From the NCBI GenBank assembly GCA_022782265.1, contig JALFOM010000032.1, positions 1 through 56,633 of the forward strand: DNA of 56,633 nucleotides, read 5' to 3'. Position numbers and translations under genes: made by a program. The notes beneath the pieces were generated by a model. It saw nothing but the letters and a program-made list of their open reading frames with translations. It made no database searches and was not told the origin of the DNA. Positions 1-7,594 of the stretch are shown here, piece after piece (position 1 is the first letter of the stretch; the number at the start of each line of letters is the position of its first letter). This DNA is from Clostridiales bacterium. GTDB taxonomy: Bacteria; Bacillota; Clostridia; Oscillospirales; Oscillospiraceae.

Positions 1-295
1 GGCCTGGTGCGGCGCGCCCATCAAGATGTCCGAGATGCTCTCTCAGGTTCCCGGTTCCTACTATATCGAGCGCTGCGCCGTCAACAACAACGCAAACATC
101 CTGAAAACCAAGAAGGCGATCAAAAAGGCATTCCAGTATCAGCTGGAGGGTAAGGGCTTCTGCATGATCGAAGTTCTGTCCACCTGCCCCACCAACTGGG
201 GTTTCAGCCCTGTGGAAGCACTCAAGTGGTTGGAAGAGAACATGATCCCCTACTATCCTCTGGGCGTGTATAAAGACAAGGGGGCTGCTGAGTAA
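1..295 (+). CDS. 2-oxoacid:ferredoxin oxidoreductase, beta (TPP-binding) subunit, C-terminal part
   Basis: Only the last ~97 codons are present; the frame runs in from the left edge (first full codon at 2). The tail contains SEMLSQVPGSYYIERC, a Lys-rich stretch, then EVLSTCPTNWGFSP and a final PYYPLGVYK. This is the usual C-terminus of KorB/VorA-type subunits, which bind thiamine pyrophosphate and oxidise 2-oxoglutarate or branched 2-oxoacids to acyl-CoA with ferredoxin as acceptor. The stop lies 2 bp before the gamma-subunit start, so the two are one operon, and the alpha and ferredoxin subunits are expected to the left. The exact substrate cannot be told from this fragment. Confidence 0.85.
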   Translation, partial: AWCGAPIKMSEMLSQVPGSYYIERCAVNNNANILKTKKAIKKAFQYQLEGKGFCMIEVLSTCPTNWGFSPVEALKWLEENMIPYYPLGVYKDKGAAE

Positions 296-297
296 TT

Positions 298-834
298 ATG
301 ATGAAACAGTTTATTTTTGCAGGTTTTGGCGGTCAGGGCATGCTTCTGATCGGCAAATTCGTGGCAATGGCATGTATGCTGGACGGCAAGCATGTCTCCT
401 GGCTGCCCTCCTACGGCCCGGAGATGCGCGGCGGTACCGCAAACTGCTCCGTCATCGTCAGCGACGAGGATGTGGGTTCTCCTCTGGTGGATATGGCGGA
501 CGTCATCGTGGCAATGAACCTGCCCTCCCTCCTCAAGTTTGAGGATAAGGTGAAGCCGGGCGGCGTTCTGGTTGTCAACCAGTCCCTGATCGACCGCAAG
601 GTCGAGAGAGATGATATCCAGGTGGTCTACTGCGACGCAAACCGTATTGCCGAAGAAGTGGGCAACCCCAAGGGCGCAAACGTGGCGATCCTGGGCGCAA
701 TGCTGGAGAAGGCCCCGGTCACCAGCGTGGAGACCATGATGGAGGCCATCCGCATTGAGCTGGGCGAGAAGAAGGCAAGATTCCTGGAAGGCAACAAGAA
801 GGCGCTGATCGCCGGCATGGAGTCGGCAAGATAA
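298..834 (+). CDS. 2-oxoacid:ferredoxin oxidoreductase, gamma subunit
   Basis: 178 residues, the normal size for a stand-alone KorC/VorC subunit. It starts MMKQFIFAGFGGQGML, the nucleotide-type Gly loop of this family, followed by the typical WLPSYGPEMRGGTANC segment. It completes the 2-oxoacid oxidoreductase whose beta subunit ends just upstream. The enzyme is cytosolic and links amino-acid fermentation or reductive carboxylation to ferredoxin. A strong hairpin follows, so this is the last gene of the operon. Whether it serves 2-oxoglutarate or 2-oxoisovalerate is open. Confidence 0.9.
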   Translation: MMKQFIFAGFGGQGMLLIGKFVAMACMLDGKHVSWLPSYGPEMRGGTANCSVIVSDEDVGSPLVDMADVIVAMNLPSLLKFEDKVKPGGVLVVNQSLIDRKVERDDIQVVYCDANRIAEEVGNPKGANVAILGAMLEKAPVTSVETMMEAIRIELGEKKARFLEGNKKALIAGMESAR

Positions 835-852
835 TTCCCATAACAAATGAGC

Positions 853-891
853 AAATCTGCCGCTGCTGTATTCAGTAGCGGCAGATTTTTT
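853..891 (+). terminator. Rho-independent terminator of the 2-oxoacid oxidoreductase operon
   Basis: A 16-bp stem (853-868 with 873-888, one G-T pair) around a TATT loop, followed by a run of T. Confidence 0.9.
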
Positions 892-903
892 ACTGTTTCC
901 CTC

Positions 904-931
904 TTGAAAAATGTGCGCCGGCAGATATAAT
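904..931 (+). promoter_or_regulatory. Promoter of the glycosyltransferase-MATE operon
   Basis: TTGAAA at 904-909 and TATAAT at 926-931 with a 16-bp spacer. The expected transcript start near 938 rules out the GTG at 937 as the translation start of the next gene. Confidence 0.8.
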
Positions 932-1002
932 CTTCTGTGGACGAAGAGCCCAAAGGAAAACGGCGTGCCGCTGGCCGAAGAAGCGGCAGAAGGGAGAGCC
1001 CA

Positions 1003-2382
1003 ATGGAAAAACTGAATGTCTGCCTTATAAACGACTCCTTTCCGCCTGCCATAGACGGCGTGGCCAACGCCGTCACCAACTATGCACAGATCATCTCCCA
1101 AAAGTACGGCCGCGCCGCGGTGGTGACGCCCTTCTACCCGGACGCGGATGACAGCGCCTTTGCCTTTCCCGTGATCCGCTATCCCAGCGTGGATATGACA
1201 AAAGCCGTGGGCTATCGGGCCGGTATTCCTTTCTCACCGGAAGTGATGAACAGGCTGAAAGGGGAGAGCTTCAATCTCATTCACAGCCACTGCCCCATTA
1301 CCTCCACCATCCTGGCCAGAGCCCTGCGGGACAGGATCCATGTGCCCCTGGTCTTTACCTACCACACCAAGTTTGATATCGACATTGCCAACGCCGTCAA
1401 AAGCAGGCTCCTGCGGGAAGAGGCGGCCAGGCTGCTGGTGGAGAATATCTCCGCCTGCGACGAGGTGTGGACAGTGAGTCGGGGCGCGGGGGAGAATCTG
1501 CGGAAGCTGGGCTATCAGGGGGATTATCTGGTCATGCCCAACGGCGTGGATTTTCCCAGAGGCAGAGTGCCGGATGGGCTGGTGGCTCAGGTGACGCAGG
1601 ACTATGACCTTCCGGCAGGGCTGCCGGTGTTCCTGTTTGTGGGACGGATGATGTGGTACAAGGGCATCCGGATCATCCTGGACGCCCTGAAGACGATGAT
1701 GGACAGCGGCAGGGATTTCCGCATGGTCTTTGTGGGCGCGGGAAATGACAAGGAGGAAATCTGCGCGTACAGCAGTGCTCTGGGGCTTGACGCAAGGGTA
1801 TTTTTTGCTCCGGCCATACACGACAGGAACCTGATCCGCGCCTGGTACTGCCGTGCGGACCTTTTCCTTTTCCCCTCAAGCTTTGACACCAACGGCCTTG
1901 TGGTGCGCGAGGCGGCAGCCTGCGCCCTGCCCAGCGTGCTGGTGGCAGGAAGCTGCGCCGCAGAGGACGTGCAGGACGGTGTGAACGGCTTTCTTATGGA
2001 AGAAAACGCGGCTTCTATGGCGGCAAAGCTGCAAAGGCTGTGCGATGCGCCTGAGCTTATAAAACGTGTGGGAGAAAATGCGGAGAGGGATCTTTACCTG
2101 TCCTGGGACAGCTCCGTAGCCGCAGCGGTTGACCGGTATCAGACAGTGATTGATAATGATAAACGGGGACTTTACCCCCGGCACGAGCGCTTTTCCGACG
2201 AGATGTGCCACGCCGCGGCAAAGGCCATGGAGGACCTCTACCGGGGCCGGGAGCGGCAGCGGAACGCGGTTTCCGGGGCAAAAAGCGAGCTGCAGGAGAT
2301 GCGCGTTGAAATCACGGAAAGCCGGGAAAAAGTCCGGGAGAGGCTGGACGAATTGACACAGCGCTTCGATCGTTTCCTGTAA
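1003..2382 (+). CDS. Glycosyltransferase family 4 protein
   Basis: 459 residues from the ATG at 1003, which has AGGGAGAG just upstream; an in-frame GTG at 937 lies at the predicted transcript start and is rejected. The N-terminus (NVCLINDSFPPAIDGVAN) and the later FLFVGRMMWYKG and SSFDTNGLVVREAAACALP are the donor-binding signature of GT-B family 4 enzymes. Relatives such as diacylglycerol glucosyltransferases and mannosyltransferases use nucleotide sugars at the inner face of the membrane. The last ~70 residues are charged and helical, probably coiled coil (QEMRVEITESREKVRERLDEL). It is followed 17 bp later by a MATE exporter. Acceptor and sugar are unknown. Confidence 0.85.
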   Translation: MEKLNVCLINDSFPPAIDGVANAVTNYAQIISQKYGRAAVVTPFYPDADDSAFAFPVIRYPSVDMTKAVGYRAGIPFSPEVMNRLKGESFNLIHSHCPITSTILARALRDRIHVPLVFTYHTKFDIDIANAVKSRLLREEAARLLVENISACDEVWTVSRGAGENLRKLGYQGDYLVMPNGVDFPRGRVPDGLVAQVTQDYDLPAGLPVFLFVGRMMWYKGIRIILDALKTMMDSGRDFRMVFVGAGNDKEEICAYSSALGLDARVFFAPAIHDRNLIRAWYCRADLFLFPSSFDTNGLVVREAAACALPSVLVAGSCAAEDVQDGVNGFLMEENAASMAAKLQRLCDAPELIKRVGENAERDLYLSWDSSVAAAVDRYQTVIDNDKRGLYPRHERFSDEMCHAAAKAMEDLYRGRERQRNAVSGAKSELQEMRVEITESREKVRERLDELTQRFDRFL

Positions 2383-2399
2383 AAGGAGAACAAAAAACC

Positions 2400-3770
2400 A
2401 TGCAAAGCATGAAGAGAGAGATTAATGAGATAACGGAAGGCGTGATCTGGAAGCAGCTGCTTGCCTTCTTCTTCCCGGTGCTGCTGGGCAGCCTTTTTCA
2501 GCAGCTTTACAACACGGTGGACACCATGATCGTGGGCCGCTTTGTGGGGACGGAGGCCCTGGCGGCGGTGGGCGGTTCCTCTGCCCAGATTCTGAACCTG
2601 ATCATCGGCTTTTTCACCGGCGTGTCCTCCGGAGCCACGGTGATTATTGCCCAGTTCATCGGAGCAAGGGATGAAGAGGACGTTTCCCGTTCGGTACACA
2701 CGTCCATGATCCTGGCGGCGGTCTGCGGCGGGATCATGACCGTACTGGGCATCGCGGCTGCGCCCGGACTCTTGCACATCATGGGCACCCCGGCGGACAC
2801 CATGCGGGACTCAGTGCTGTATCTGCGCCTGGTGTTCCTGTCCATGATCCCCGGAATGATCTACAACATGGGCTCCGCCATTCTCCGGGCGGCCGGCGAC
2901 GCCAGGCACCCGCTGATCTTTCTGATCCTGTGCTGCCTGGTGAATGTGGTTTTGGACCTGCTGCTGGTCTGTGTGTTCCGGATGGGGGTGGCCGGTGTGG
3001 CTGTGGCCACTTCTCTGGCCCAGCTGATCAGCGCGGTGCTGATCTGCGCCTTCCTTGCCAGAAGCCGGGAGAGCTACCGGCTGGACAGAAAGCTGCTCAG
3101 GGCCGACGGGCGTATGCTGCGGCGCACGGTGCGCATCGGCCTGCCCACGGGACTGCAGTCCGTGCTTTACGCCGTGTCCAATATGATCATCACCGCCTCG
3201 GTGAACAGCTTCGGCACAGATACTGTGGCAGCCTGGGTGGCCATGTGCAAGCTGGACGCGCTGACCTGGCTGGTGATGAGCGCCTTTAGCGTTGCCGTGA
3301 TGACCTTCGTGGGCCAGAACTACGGCGCGCAGCGCATTGACCGGGTAAAAAGCAGCATCAGACTGTGCCTTGCCATTGCGGCAGGGGTGACCGTGCTGAC
3401 CGGGACCCTGTTTATTCTGGGCGGGAGATTTTTCTTCTTCCTGTTTACGGATGATCTGCGGATCATCGGCATAGCGGTGAAAATGCTGCTGTGTCTCGCG
3501 CCCTGGTACTGGCTGTATGTGCCGGTAGAGGTGCTCAGCGGCAGCCTGCGGGGCATGGGGGACACCCTGGTGCCTACGATGATTACCGCGGTGGGGATCT
3601 GCTTTACCCGGGTGCTGTGGGTTTTCGCCCTGGTGCCCCGCTGGCATACCATCCAGGCCGTCACCCTCAGCTACCCCGTCACCTGGGGCCTCACTTCCCT
3701 GGCCTTTACGGTATACTATCTCCGCTTCAGAAAAAAGAGACTGTCCGGATACGAGCCCGGACAGAGATGA
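2400..3770 (+). CDS. MATE family efflux transporter
   Basis: 456 residues with about twelve hydrophobic segments. It has the MATE hallmarks PVLLGSLFQQLYNTVDTMIVGRFVG near the start and a second half that repeats the pattern (TGLQSVLYAVSNMIITASVNSFG). These are inner-membrane antiporters that expel drugs or metabolites, or flip lipids, at the cost of a Na+ or H+ gradient. AAAAGGAG precedes the ATG. It is cotranscribed with the upstream glycosyltransferase, which raises the possibility that it exports a glycosylated product, but that is only context. Substrate unknown. Confidence 0.9.
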   Translation: MQSMKREINEITEGVIWKQLLAFFFPVLLGSLFQQLYNTVDTMIVGRFVGTEALAAVGGSSAQILNLIIGFFTGVSSGATVIIAQFIGARDEEDVSRSVHTSMILAAVCGGIMTVLGIAAAPGLLHIMGTPADTMRDSVLYLRLVFLSMIPGMIYNMGSAILRAAGDARHPLIFLILCCLVNVVLDLLLVCVFRMGVAGVAVATSLAQLISAVLICAFLARSRESYRLDRKLLRADGRMLRRTVRIGLPTGLQSVLYAVSNMIITASVNSFGTDTVAAWVAMCKLDALTWLVMSAFSVAVMTFVGQNYGAQRIDRVKSSIRLCLAIAAGVTVLTGTLFILGGRFFFFLFTDDLRIIGIAVKMLLCLAPWYWLYVPVEVLSGSLRGMGDTLVPTMITAVGICFTRVLWVFALVPRWHTIQAVTLSYPVTWGLTSLAFTVYYLRFRKKRLSGYEPGQR

Positions 3771-3776
3771 AAAACT

Positions 3777-3798
3777 CCCCGGAGCCTACGCTCCGGGG
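3777..3798. terminator. Terminator between convergent MATE and exonuclease genes
   Basis: 9-bp GC stem CCCCGGAGC / GCTCCGGGG with a CTAC loop. T-rich sequence on the right and A-rich sequence on the left let it serve both strands. Confidence 0.8.
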
Positions 3799-3808
3799 AA
3801 CATTGTTT

Positions 3809-4480
3809 TTATGGCTGCATATACAGCTTGGTCTTGTTCTCATAGCCCTGGGGCCGGTAGCTCACGGAGGAGATCCGCTGGCCGGACACCCCGTATTTTG
3901 CGTTATAGCCGAACAGGTTTATGTAGCGGTGCAGGTCCGGCTCTTCCGCGTCCATGGCGCATAGCAGCTCGTAGGTGGCCTTGGCGTCGTCAATGGCCCG
4001 GTGGGTGTTCTGGGAGACAAGAGAATAGGCCGCCACCGCGTCGCAGAGCTTGTGGGGGAAGGGCCGCCGGTCCCGGTAGACCGTCAGCGCGTCCAGCATG
4101 CGGACGTTTTTCAGTACCCCGGCTTTTCCGAAGCCATTGAGAAAGTAATACAGAAAGCCCAGGTCGAATTGAGCGTTGTAGGCCACCAGCAGCGGCCGCT
4201 CCAGACTGAGCATATCCGCCAGAGCCGTGCAGGCCTCTTCCTTGCTCACACCCTCGTTTTCCAGCATGGCGCCGGTGATACCGGTGAGCTCAACGATTTT
4301 GGGCGGGATGCTGCGGCCGGGACTCAGGCGGATGAATTTGTCAAACTCCCGGGTCTCCCCGGTACGGGACACACGCAGCATGGCAAGCTCGATGATCTCC
4401 TCCCTGCGGGGGCTGAAGCCGGTAGTCTCCGTGTCCAGAACAATGATATTGTCAAAGCGGTCGAATAAAGTTTCAAGCAT
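3809..4480 (-). CDS. DEDDh 3'-5' exonuclease (DnaQ/PolC-epsilon type)
   Basis: 223 residues. All four catalytic motifs are visible: DTET with D16 and E18, AYNAQFDLGF with D106, and HRAIDDA with H160 and D165. That identifies a DEDDh exonuclease, which uses two metal ions to remove nucleotides from 3' ends. It is a free-standing domain, not fused to a polymerase or BRCT, so it could act in DNA proofreading, repair or RNA trimming. The ~30-residue tail after the domain (YRPQGYENKTKLYMQP) is not recognised. It is monocistronic and faces the MATE gene across a shared terminator. Confidence 0.88.
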   Translation of the reverse strand: MLETLFDRFDNIIVLDTETTGFSPRREEIIELAMLRVSRTGETREFDKFIRLSPGRSIPPKIVELTGITGAMLENEGVSKEEACTALADMLSLERPLLVAYNAQFDLGFLYYFLNGFGKAGVLKNVRMLDALTVYRDRRPFPHKLCDAVAAYSLVSQNTHRAIDDAKATYELLCAMDAEEPDLHRYINLFGYNAKYGVSGQRISSVSYRPQGYENKTKLYMQP

Positions 4481-4502
4481 AGGTCATTCTCCTTATATGG
4501 AT

Positions 4503-4531
4503 ATAATACCCTGAAGCGCAACATAAATCAA
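4503..4531 (-). promoter_or_regulatory. Promoter of the exonuclease gene
   Basis: On the minus strand, TTGATT (4531-4526) and TATTAT (4508-4503) with a 17-bp spacer, about 25 bp before the start codon with a GGAG site between. Confidence 0.7.
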
Positions 4532-4597
4532 CATGAAATCCCGACCCGCGGCAAAATGAAATATCAGGGCGGGAAATATTTTCCCCAAGGATATCTG

Positions 4598-4626
4598 TTG
4601 ACAAATCAAAGGCATAGTGATAGAAT
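4598..4626 (+). promoter_or_regulatory. Promoter of the LacI-family regulator
   Basis: TTGACA (4598-4603), 17 bp, TAGAAT (4621-4626). A small palindrome GGGAAA-TAT-TTTCCC (4571-4585) lies just upstream and could be a control site. Confidence 0.85.
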
Positions 4627-4654
4627 TTGAACAAAAGATGAACGGTATGGAGAT

Positions 4655-5695
4655 ATGGACGCTCAGGCAGAGAAGAAAATTACGATAGATCAGGTCGCAA
4701 AGCTCTGCGGAGTTTCAAAGACCACCATTTCAAGGTACTTAAACGGAAAGTTTGAAAATATTTCCGCTGAGACAAGGGAGAATATCCGGCAGGTGATCGA
4801 AGAGCTGGATTACCGTCCCAACCGCTCCGCTCAGCGTTTGAAGGCCAGCCGGTCCATGCTGATCGGCTGCACCATAGGGGATGTGAGCAGCCCCTTTTCC
4901 GGCCTGCTTCTGAAGGGAATCACCCGCGTGTGCGAAGCCGCCGGCTATCAGGTCCTTTTTGCGGACAGTGCCGAAGACCCTAAAAGAGAGAGAAATGCCA
5001 TTCAGGGCTTCCTGCAGAACCAGGTGGACGGACTCATCGTCAACTCCCCCGGGGGAAACGATATGCTCCTGATCGAGACCCAGGAGCGGGGTGTCCCCGT
5101 CGTCCTGGCGGACAGAGGCCTGATGCAGGAAGGCCGTCTGGACACGGTGGCCTCTACCGACAGGCAGAGCGCCTTTGACAGCGTTTCCTTCCTGCTGAAC
5201 TGCGGATACACAAAAGTGGCGTTTTTCAGCGAGGGGAACCGGCAGATCACCCCCCGCCTCCTCCGTTGCCGCGGATATATCGAGGCAGTGGAAAAAATAT
5301 GCCCTCAGGATGCAGCGCCAATCATCTATGAGTTCGATAAAAACGACCCGGACAGCTGCCGCCGCTGTGTGGCGGATTTCAGAAGCAGATTCCCCGATGA
5401 GCGCATCGCCATTCTGTCCGTAAACGGTACCACCACGCCCCATATCCTTCTGGCTTTTCAGGCCGAGGGACTTAGCCTGGGCTGGTATTATGGGCTGTGC
5501 ACCTTTGACGACTGGACCTGGCTCCGTCTGGCCCCGCCGGGAATCACCTCCGTGGCCCTGAATACCGAGCAGATCGGCGAGGAAGCGGCAAGGCTTCTGC
5601 TGGAGCGGATCAGCGGCAAAAGACCTCAGGACGCCCCTGCGGCCTACATTGAGATACCGACGAAGCTTAACGTCAGAGGGTCTACGCTTAAATAA
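4655..5695 (+). CDS. LacI-family transcriptional regulator of the sugar-acid locus
   Basis: 346 residues. The N-terminus ITIDQVAKLCGVSKTTISRYLNGKF is a LacI helix-turn-helix, followed by the hinge YRPNRSAQRLKASRS and a periplasmic-binding-protein-like core (LIGCTIGDVSSPFSGLLLKGI). Such proteins bind a sugar or sugar acid and release or bind operators of the form AANCGNTT. Two such boxes lie directly downstream in front of the TRAP importer genes, and a third lies before the aldolase gene at 10975, so it probably controls the uronate pathway. The inducer is not evident; a KDG-pathway intermediate is the natural guess. The start is set by GGAG at 4648. Confidence 0.88.
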   Translation: MDAQAEKKITIDQVAKLCGVSKTTISRYLNGKFENISAETRENIRQVIEELDYRPNRSAQRLKASRSMLIGCTIGDVSSPFSGLLLKGITRVCEAAGYQVLFADSAEDPKRERNAIQGFLQNQVDGLIVNSPGGNDMLLIETQERGVPVVLADRGLMQEGRLDTVASTDRQSAFDSVSFLLNCGYTKVAFFSEGNRQITPRLLRCRGYIEAVEKICPQDAAPIIYEFDKNDPDSCRRCVADFRSRFPDERIAILSVNGTTTPHILLAFQAEGLSLGWYYGLCTFDDWTWLRLAPPGITSVALNTEQIGEEAARLLLERISGKRPQDAPAAYIEIPTKLNVRGSTLK

Positions 5696-5755
5696 AAAGA
5701 CAGATAAAAAACAAAACGGCCTCCGTCAGAGGTCATATGTTTTACGCATTTTGTT

Positions 5756-5776
5756 AACCGGTTTCCGAAAACGATT
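5756..5776. promoter_or_regulatory. Two LacI-type operator boxes upstream of the TRAP operon
   Basis: AACCGGTT at 5756-5763 and AAACGATT at 5769-5776 both fit the AANCGNTT core used by LacI-family proteins. Their centres are 13 bp apart. The second, extended to AAAACGATT, recurs at 10946-10954. No clear core promoter could be placed around them. Confidence 0.5.
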
Positions 5777-5806
5777 CACTGACGAAAAAAACAGGAACCA
5801 GTAAAC

Positions 5807-5838
5807 TTTGACAAAAATACATTGTGTATTTTGTCAAA
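5807..5838. repeat. Inverted repeat in the TRAP-operon leader
   Basis: TTTGACAAAAATAC (5807-5820) faces GTATTTTGTCAAA (5826-5838), a 13-bp dyad with one extra base. It could be an operator for a second regulator or an RNA hairpin. It contains TTGACA, but no good -10 lies at the right distance. Confidence 0.5.
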
Positions 5839-5897
5839 AATCACAAAGTATTGTCGGCGGACACGCTTGACATATAAAAAACACAGGAGGAACACAA

Positions 5898-6950
5898 ATG
5901 AAAAAATCCATCATCGCAATGCTCCTGGTTCTCGTTATGATGCTGTCTCTGGCAGCATGCGGCGAGACCGCAGCCCCCGCAGCTTCCCAGGCCCCCGCAG
6001 AATCCGGCACCACCGAAGCACCCGCAACCGTAGAAACCAAGGTTCTCAAGTGCGCATTCAACCAGACCATCACCAACCCCGAGGCAGTGACCCTGCAGTG
6101 GATCGGCGAGCAGCTGTACGAAGCCACTGAAGGCCGCTACACCATCGAAGTTTACCCCGACGCTCAGCTGGGCGACCAGGCTCAGACTCTGGAGCAGGTC
6201 GTTATGGGCACCCTGGACATGGCTCTGGTTGCCAACGCCATCGTCGAGACCTACTGCCCCGACTTCGCTATCCTGGGCACTCCCTATGTGTACGACAGCA
6301 TCGAGCACCAGCAGAAGGTTTTCGAGTCCGGCAAGCTGGCTGACCTCTATGCCGAGACCGAGGCACAGGGCTTCACCGTTCTGTCCAACTACTCCCTGGG
6401 CGCCCGCAACCTGTACACCCGCGACAAGGCCGTTGTCACTCCCGAGGACTGCAAGGGCATGAAGATCCGTGTTATGGGCTCCGACACCTGCATCAAGATG
6501 ATGGGCCTCATGAACGGCGGCACTGACGGTGTTGCCATGGCTCAGGGCGATGTTTACTCCGCAATCCAGACCGGTACTCTGGACGGCGCCGAGAACAACA
6601 TCATCACCTATGTTGACCTGGTTCAGTACGAGGTTGCTCCTTACTACAACCTGACCGGCCACCTGATGATCCCCGATGAGCTGTGCATTGCCAACGACGT
6701 TCTGGCTTCCATGTCCGAAGAGGACCAGGCTGCTCTCAAGAAGATCTGCAACGAGTCCATCGCTTACATGTTCGACCTCTGCGCTCAGCTGCGTGCTGAC
6801 TACGAGGCCAAGGCCATCGAGCAGGGCGTTACCATTACCGAGGCTGACGTTGCTGCCTTCCAGGCTGCCTGCGCTCCCCTGATCGAGGAAGTCGCTTCCC
6901 GCAACGACATGACCCAGGCTGTCTACGAAGCCATTCTCTCCGAGCGTTAA
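5898..6950 (+). CDS. TRAP transporter substrate-binding lipoprotein (DctP family)
   Basis: 350 residues. The signal peptide ends in a lipobox LAAC with Cys21, so the mature protein is lipid-anchored outside the membrane, followed by a Pro/Ala/Thr-rich linker. The core matches DctP receptors: LGDQAQTLEQVVMGTLDMA, then GMKIRVMG, and GTLDGAENN, the helix near the carboxylate-binding Arg. These receptors bind sugar acids and other organic acids and hand them to the DctQM channel. The neighbours make uronates or their unsaturated derivatives the probable ligand. Good AGGAGG site. A hairpin after the stop separates it from the permease genes. Confidence 0.93.
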   Translation: MKKSIIAMLLVLVMMLSLAACGETAAPAASQAPAESGTTEAPATVETKVLKCAFNQTITNPEAVTLQWIGEQLYEATEGRYTIEVYPDAQLGDQAQTLEQVVMGTLDMALVANAIVETYCPDFAILGTPYVYDSIEHQQKVFESGKLADLYAETEAQGFTVLSNYSLGARNLYTRDKAVVTPEDCKGMKIRVMGSDTCIKMMGLMNGGTDGVAMAQGDVYSAIQTGTLDGAENNIITYVDLVQYEVAPYYNLTGHLMIPDELCIANDVLASMSEEDQAALKKICNESIAYMFDLCAQLRADYEAKAIEQGVTITEADVAAFQAACAPLIEEVASRNDMTQAVYEAILSER

Positions 6951-6975
6951 TCCATCCGAATAACCCTCGCCTAAT

Positions 6976-7004
6976 AATGGCCCACGGCACTGCTGTGGGC
7001 CATT
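6976..7004 (+). terminator. Partial terminator or mRNA-stabilising hairpin between dctP and dctQ
   Basis: 10-bp perfect stem AATGGCCCAC / GTGGGCCATT followed by a weak T-run. This arrangement commonly gives more receptor than permease. Confidence 0.75.
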
Positions 7005-7056
7005 TCTTTCAAGGAAAACCACAGCCCGAAAAAATCAAGAAAAAGGAGGCAGCTCC

Positions 7057-7578
7057 GTGGCAGTTCTGAACAAGATCAAGCATGTGATCGATAAGATCTT
7101 TGAAGTCATCAGCACGATCATTCTCGCTGTTATGACGGTTTTGGTCGTTTACCAAGTCATTACCCGCTACGTTTTCAACGCGCCCAGCGCAATTTCTGAA
7201 ATCCTTTCCCAGTACCTTTTCGTCTGGATGATAATGTTTGGCAGCGCTTATGTCTATGGCAGCCGTGAGCATCTGACCATTGACATAATCAAAGATAAAT
7301 TTTCCCCCAAAGTGAATATGATCGTTGAGGTCATCACTTATATTGTCCTGTTCCTTTTCATCGCCCTTGTATGTGTCTACGGCGGTTATCTCTATACCAT
7401 GAAGAGCGCGCCTCAGGTTGACCCCCAGCTGGGAATCTCCAAGGCCATTCTGTACTCTTCTCTGCCGATCACCGGCGTTGTCACCCTGTTCTACGCGATT
7501 TACAACTGCTGCAAGAGCGTTGCCGACTATAAAACCGGCAAACGCCAGCTGGGCGACGAGCTCTCCGGCACCGCATGA
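7057..7578 (+). CDS. TRAP transporter small permease (DctQ)
   Basis: 173 residues with four membrane segments. It has the family's YQVITRYVFNAPSAISEILSQYLFVWMIMFG region and the conserved SREHLTIDII motif. The start is GTG, fixed by AAAGGAGG nine bases upstream. It forms the membrane scaffold for DctM and the docking site for the lipoprotein receptor encoded before it. The stop is 16 bp from the DctM start. Uptake is driven by the sodium or proton gradient, not by ATP. Confidence 0.92.
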   Translation: MAVLNKIKHVIDKIFEVISTIILAVMTVLVVYQVITRYVFNAPSAISEILSQYLFVWMIMFGSAYVYGSREHLTIDIIKDKFSPKVNMIVEVITYIVLFLFIALVCVYGGYLYTMKSAPQVDPQLGISKAILYSSLPITGVVTLFYAIYNCCKSVADYKTGKRQLGDELSGTA

Positions 7579-7594
7579 TGGGAGGTAAAGAGAA

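Noticed and set aside
937-1002. Upstream GTG start for the glycosyltransferase
   Set aside because: It falls at the predicted transcript start and has no SD; ATG at 1003 has a good one.
5851-5878. Promoter TTGTCG-N16-TATAAA before dctP
   Set aside because: The transcript would start inside the SD sequence, leaving no ribosome site leader.
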